A DNA stretch of 64,000 nucleotides from the NCBI RefSeq assembly GCF_000378425.1, contig NZ_KB899824.1, positions 1 through 64,000 of the forward strand, read 5' to 3'. The DNA is from Cohnella laeviribosi DSM 21336. GTDB lineage: Bacteria > Bacillota > Bacilli > Paenibacillales > Paenibacillaceae. Below the pieces are notes generated by a model. That model ran no database searches and was not told the origin of the DNA. It saw only the letters and a list, made by a program, of their open reading frames with translations. The translations under genes were made by a program, and so were the position numbers. Below, piece after piece: positions 62,415 through 64,000 of the stretch. Within the stretch, counting starts at the first letter, position 1, and every line of letters begins with the position of its first letter.

Positions 62415-63923
62415 TTACCTCTCCATATGGGGTTCTTTTTCTCCGCACGATACCGTCCGGACTCGGATCGCTGAAAGAGTCGCATCCTCGGCGCCCTGGA
62501 ATTTGGCTCCGCGTTTTTGCCACTTGCGAAGCTCCGCAATCGTCTCTTGGGTGATGCGCTCCCCCGGATAAAGCAGCGGAATCCCCGGCGGGTAGGGAAT
62601 GATCCATTCGCCGGCCAGACGGCCTGCGGCTTCTTCCAGCGGTATTTTCTCCGTCTCCATCGGTCTGCGGCTAAACGCCACCGGTTCCGAAACGCAATCC
62701 GCGGCAACCGGTTCCGGCCGGGATGGCGAAGGCGAAAACCGTTCATCGGCGCGGCCGGCAGGCTGCAGCCTTTCGGCGATATCGTTCAGCGCGCGGACAA
62801 GCGCATATCCGTCCTCGGGCACCGTCCCGGGACCGAAGGCGAGCACGACATGCCGGTAGTCGGCCATTTCGGCCATGCAGCCGCGTTTCTCCAGTTCGTC
62901 CCGCAGCCGGTATCCGTCCCATGCGCCCGTTTCGTCATAAAGCGTCAGCTTTAGCGGGTCGAGCCCCACGGGAGGGCGCGGCGCAACGGCCCGAATCGGC
63001 ATGGTCGCAAGCTGCTCACGAACATATCCGGCCGTCCGGAGGGCGTTTTCGAACATCCGTTCTTTTTCCGTATGAAGCTGGCGCCGCGCCAAATCCAGCG
63101 AGGCCATAATCGGGTAAGAAGGGCTTGAGCTCTGCACCATTCGCAGCATTTGCCTTACGGCCGACCGGTCGATCAGCCGGCCTTGCATGTGGAGCAGCGC
63201 CCCCATCGTCAGCGAAGCCAGCATTTTATGCGCCGATTGCACCACGATATCCGCCCCGGCCTGCAAGGCGCTGGCCGGAAATTCGCCATGCCGGCCAAAA
63301 TGCGCCCCGTGCGCTTCGTCGACAAGCACCGGCACCCCCCGATCGTGAGCGCAGTCGACAATAGCGGACAATTCGCTGCTCAATCCGTAATAATTCGGGT
63401 TGGTGATCAGCAGCGCCTTCGCTTCCGGATAGCGTTCCAATCCCGCCCGAACGGTCTGAACGGACGGCGCGACCGCCAGCCCCGATGCCGTCTCCAGCTC
63501 CGGCGCCAGAAAGACCGCCCTCGCTCCGGCAAGCATCAATCCGTGAATCACCGATTTATGCGAATTGCGCTGCACCAGCACCAGATCGCCGGGCTGGCAG
63601 ACGGCCAGAATCATGGCGAGATTTCCGGCCGTGCTGCCGCCGACAAGCAAGCAGGTCTCGTCCGCGCCGAAACATTCCGCGGCGAGCTTTTCCGCTTCGG
63701 CGATCACCCCTTCCGGCTGATGCAAATCGTCGGTATCCGAAAGTTCCGTCAAATCGATGGGCAGCATCGGACGAAACCGCGCATCCGCGTCATCGTCGTT
63801 CCAAACCGCCCGCTGCTTGTGTCCCGGCACGTGAAACGGAATCCAATTTTGCTCCGCATGGCGTTTCAGCGCCTCATAGAGGGGAGCTCTTGCTGCATGA
63901 AGCTTCGATTCCGGATGCGTCAC
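62415..63923 (-). CDS. yaaO: Orn/Lys/Arg decarboxylase family protein (YaaO-like)
   Basis: Fold-type I PLP enzyme of 502 residues. WIPFHVPGHKQ (28-38), DLTELSDTDDLHQPEG, GGSTAGNLAMI (95-105), VDEAHGAHFG (201-210) and the PLP Lys233 in QSAHKMLASLTMG are all intact. The C-terminal domain is short compared with large biodegradative decarboxylases. The substrate (arginine, lysine or ornithine) cannot be told. The start is GTG with AAGGGGGA upstream. It heads the operon as in B. subtilis. Confidence 0.92.
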   Translation of the reverse strand: MTHPESKLHAARAPLYEALKRHAEQNWIPFHVPGHKQRAVWNDDDADARFRPMLPIDLTELSDTDDLHQPEGVIAEAEKLAAECFGADETCLLVGGSTAGNLAMILAVCQPGDLVLVQRNSHKSVIHGLMLAGARAVFLAPELETASGLAVAPSVQTVRAGLERYPEAKALLITNPNYYGLSSELSAIVDCAHDRGVPVLVDEAHGAHFGRHGEFPASALQAGADIVVQSAHKMLASLTMGALLHMQGRLIDRSAVRQMLRMVQSSSPSYPIMASLDLARRQLHTEKERMFENALRTAGYVREQLATMPIRAVAPRPPVGLDPLKLTLYDETGAWDGYRLRDELEKRGCMAEMADYRHVVLAFGPGTVPEDGYALVRALNDIAERLQPAGRADERFSPSPSRPEPVAADCVSEPVAFSRRPMETEKIPLEEAAGRLAGEWIIPYPPGIPLLYPGERITQETIAELRKWQKRGAKFQGAEDATLSAIRVRTVSCGEKEPHMER

Positions 63924-63958
63924 GAAGATCCCCCTTCATTTTGCTTTGATCGTGGTTT

Positions 63959-63967
63959 ATTATACCA
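63959..63967 (-). promoter_or_regulatory. Extended -10 promoter of the yaaO operon
   Basis: Minus strand: TGGTATAAT (63959-63967), a consensus -10 with the upstream TG dinucleotide. The -35 region is poor, which fits an extended -10 promoter. It lies 36 bases before the yaaO GTG. Confidence 0.65.
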
Positions 63968-64000
63968 GAACCGCCTCCGAAATCGCCTCACGGAAAAAAA

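Overview
The window is a 64 kb stretch of housekeeping and sporulation chromosome from an endospore-forming member of the Bacillales, most likely Paenibacillaceae (Paenibacillus/Cohnella type). The pointers are the Bacillus-type gene order from yaaO to lysS, sporulation genes (spoIIE, spoVG, spoVT, yabP, yabQ, yabG, sspF, fin), a high G+C content, and local gene content unlike Bacillus subtilis (nadABC beside coaX, greA between dusB and lysS, an HD hydrolase where B. subtilis has metS). Family assignments come from reading motifs; no database search was run. Nearly everything is on the minus strand, so transcription runs from high to low coordinates and ends in an rRNA operon whose 16S 5' end is at the left edge. 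Only two genes read rightward: abrB and a small gene of unknown function at 39.6 kb.

Layout in transcription order (right to left). 64-54 kb: an Orn/Lys/Arg decarboxylase-family protein (yaaO), a polytopic membrane protein, tmk, darA (c-di-AMP receptor), yaaR, holB, ricT, yabA, a MraY/TagO-type phosphoglycosyltransferase, a tRNA1(Val)-type methyltransferase and rsmI. 53.9-46 kb: abrB with its own promoter and tandem Spo0A boxes, an HD phosphohydrolase, tatD, a c-di-AMP (ydaO-yuaA) riboswitch in front of yabE, rnmV, rsmA, yabG, veg, sspF. 45.8-38.5 kb: ispE, purR, ridA, spoVG, glmU, prs, ctc, pth, fin. 38.3-26 kb: mfd, a PrsA-like lipoprotein, spoVT, a MurJ/SpoVB-type flippase, mazG, HU, rqcP, yabP, yabQ, divIC, yabR. 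25.8-16 kb: spoIIE, yabS (VWA), yabT (kinase), tilS, hpt, ftsH. 16.3-9 kb: nadA-nadB-nadC-coaX-hslO-yacD, then cysK. 8.9-0.4 kb: pabB-pabA-pabC-folP-folB-folK-dusB, greA, lysS, then the rRNA operon.

The clearest new information is regulatory. The sequence shows a Spo0A-type spoIIE promoter with 21-bp spacing, tandem 0A boxes downstream of the abrB promoter, a sigma-H promoter for spoVG, candidate sigma-G and sigma-K promoters for spoVT and yabG, a consensus veg promoter, and a complete c-di-AMP riboswitch plus terminator controlling yabE. The gene for the c-di-AMP receptor DarA is in the same window. I found no prophage, insertion sequence, CRISPR array, toxin-antitoxin or defence locus, and no convincing undescribed multigene system. 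The least explained items are the small plus-strand gene at 39.6 kb, an orphan terminator between yabR and spoIIE, the zinc-ribbon-like tail of AbrB, the long leader of greA, and two membrane genes inserted into otherwise conserved operons.
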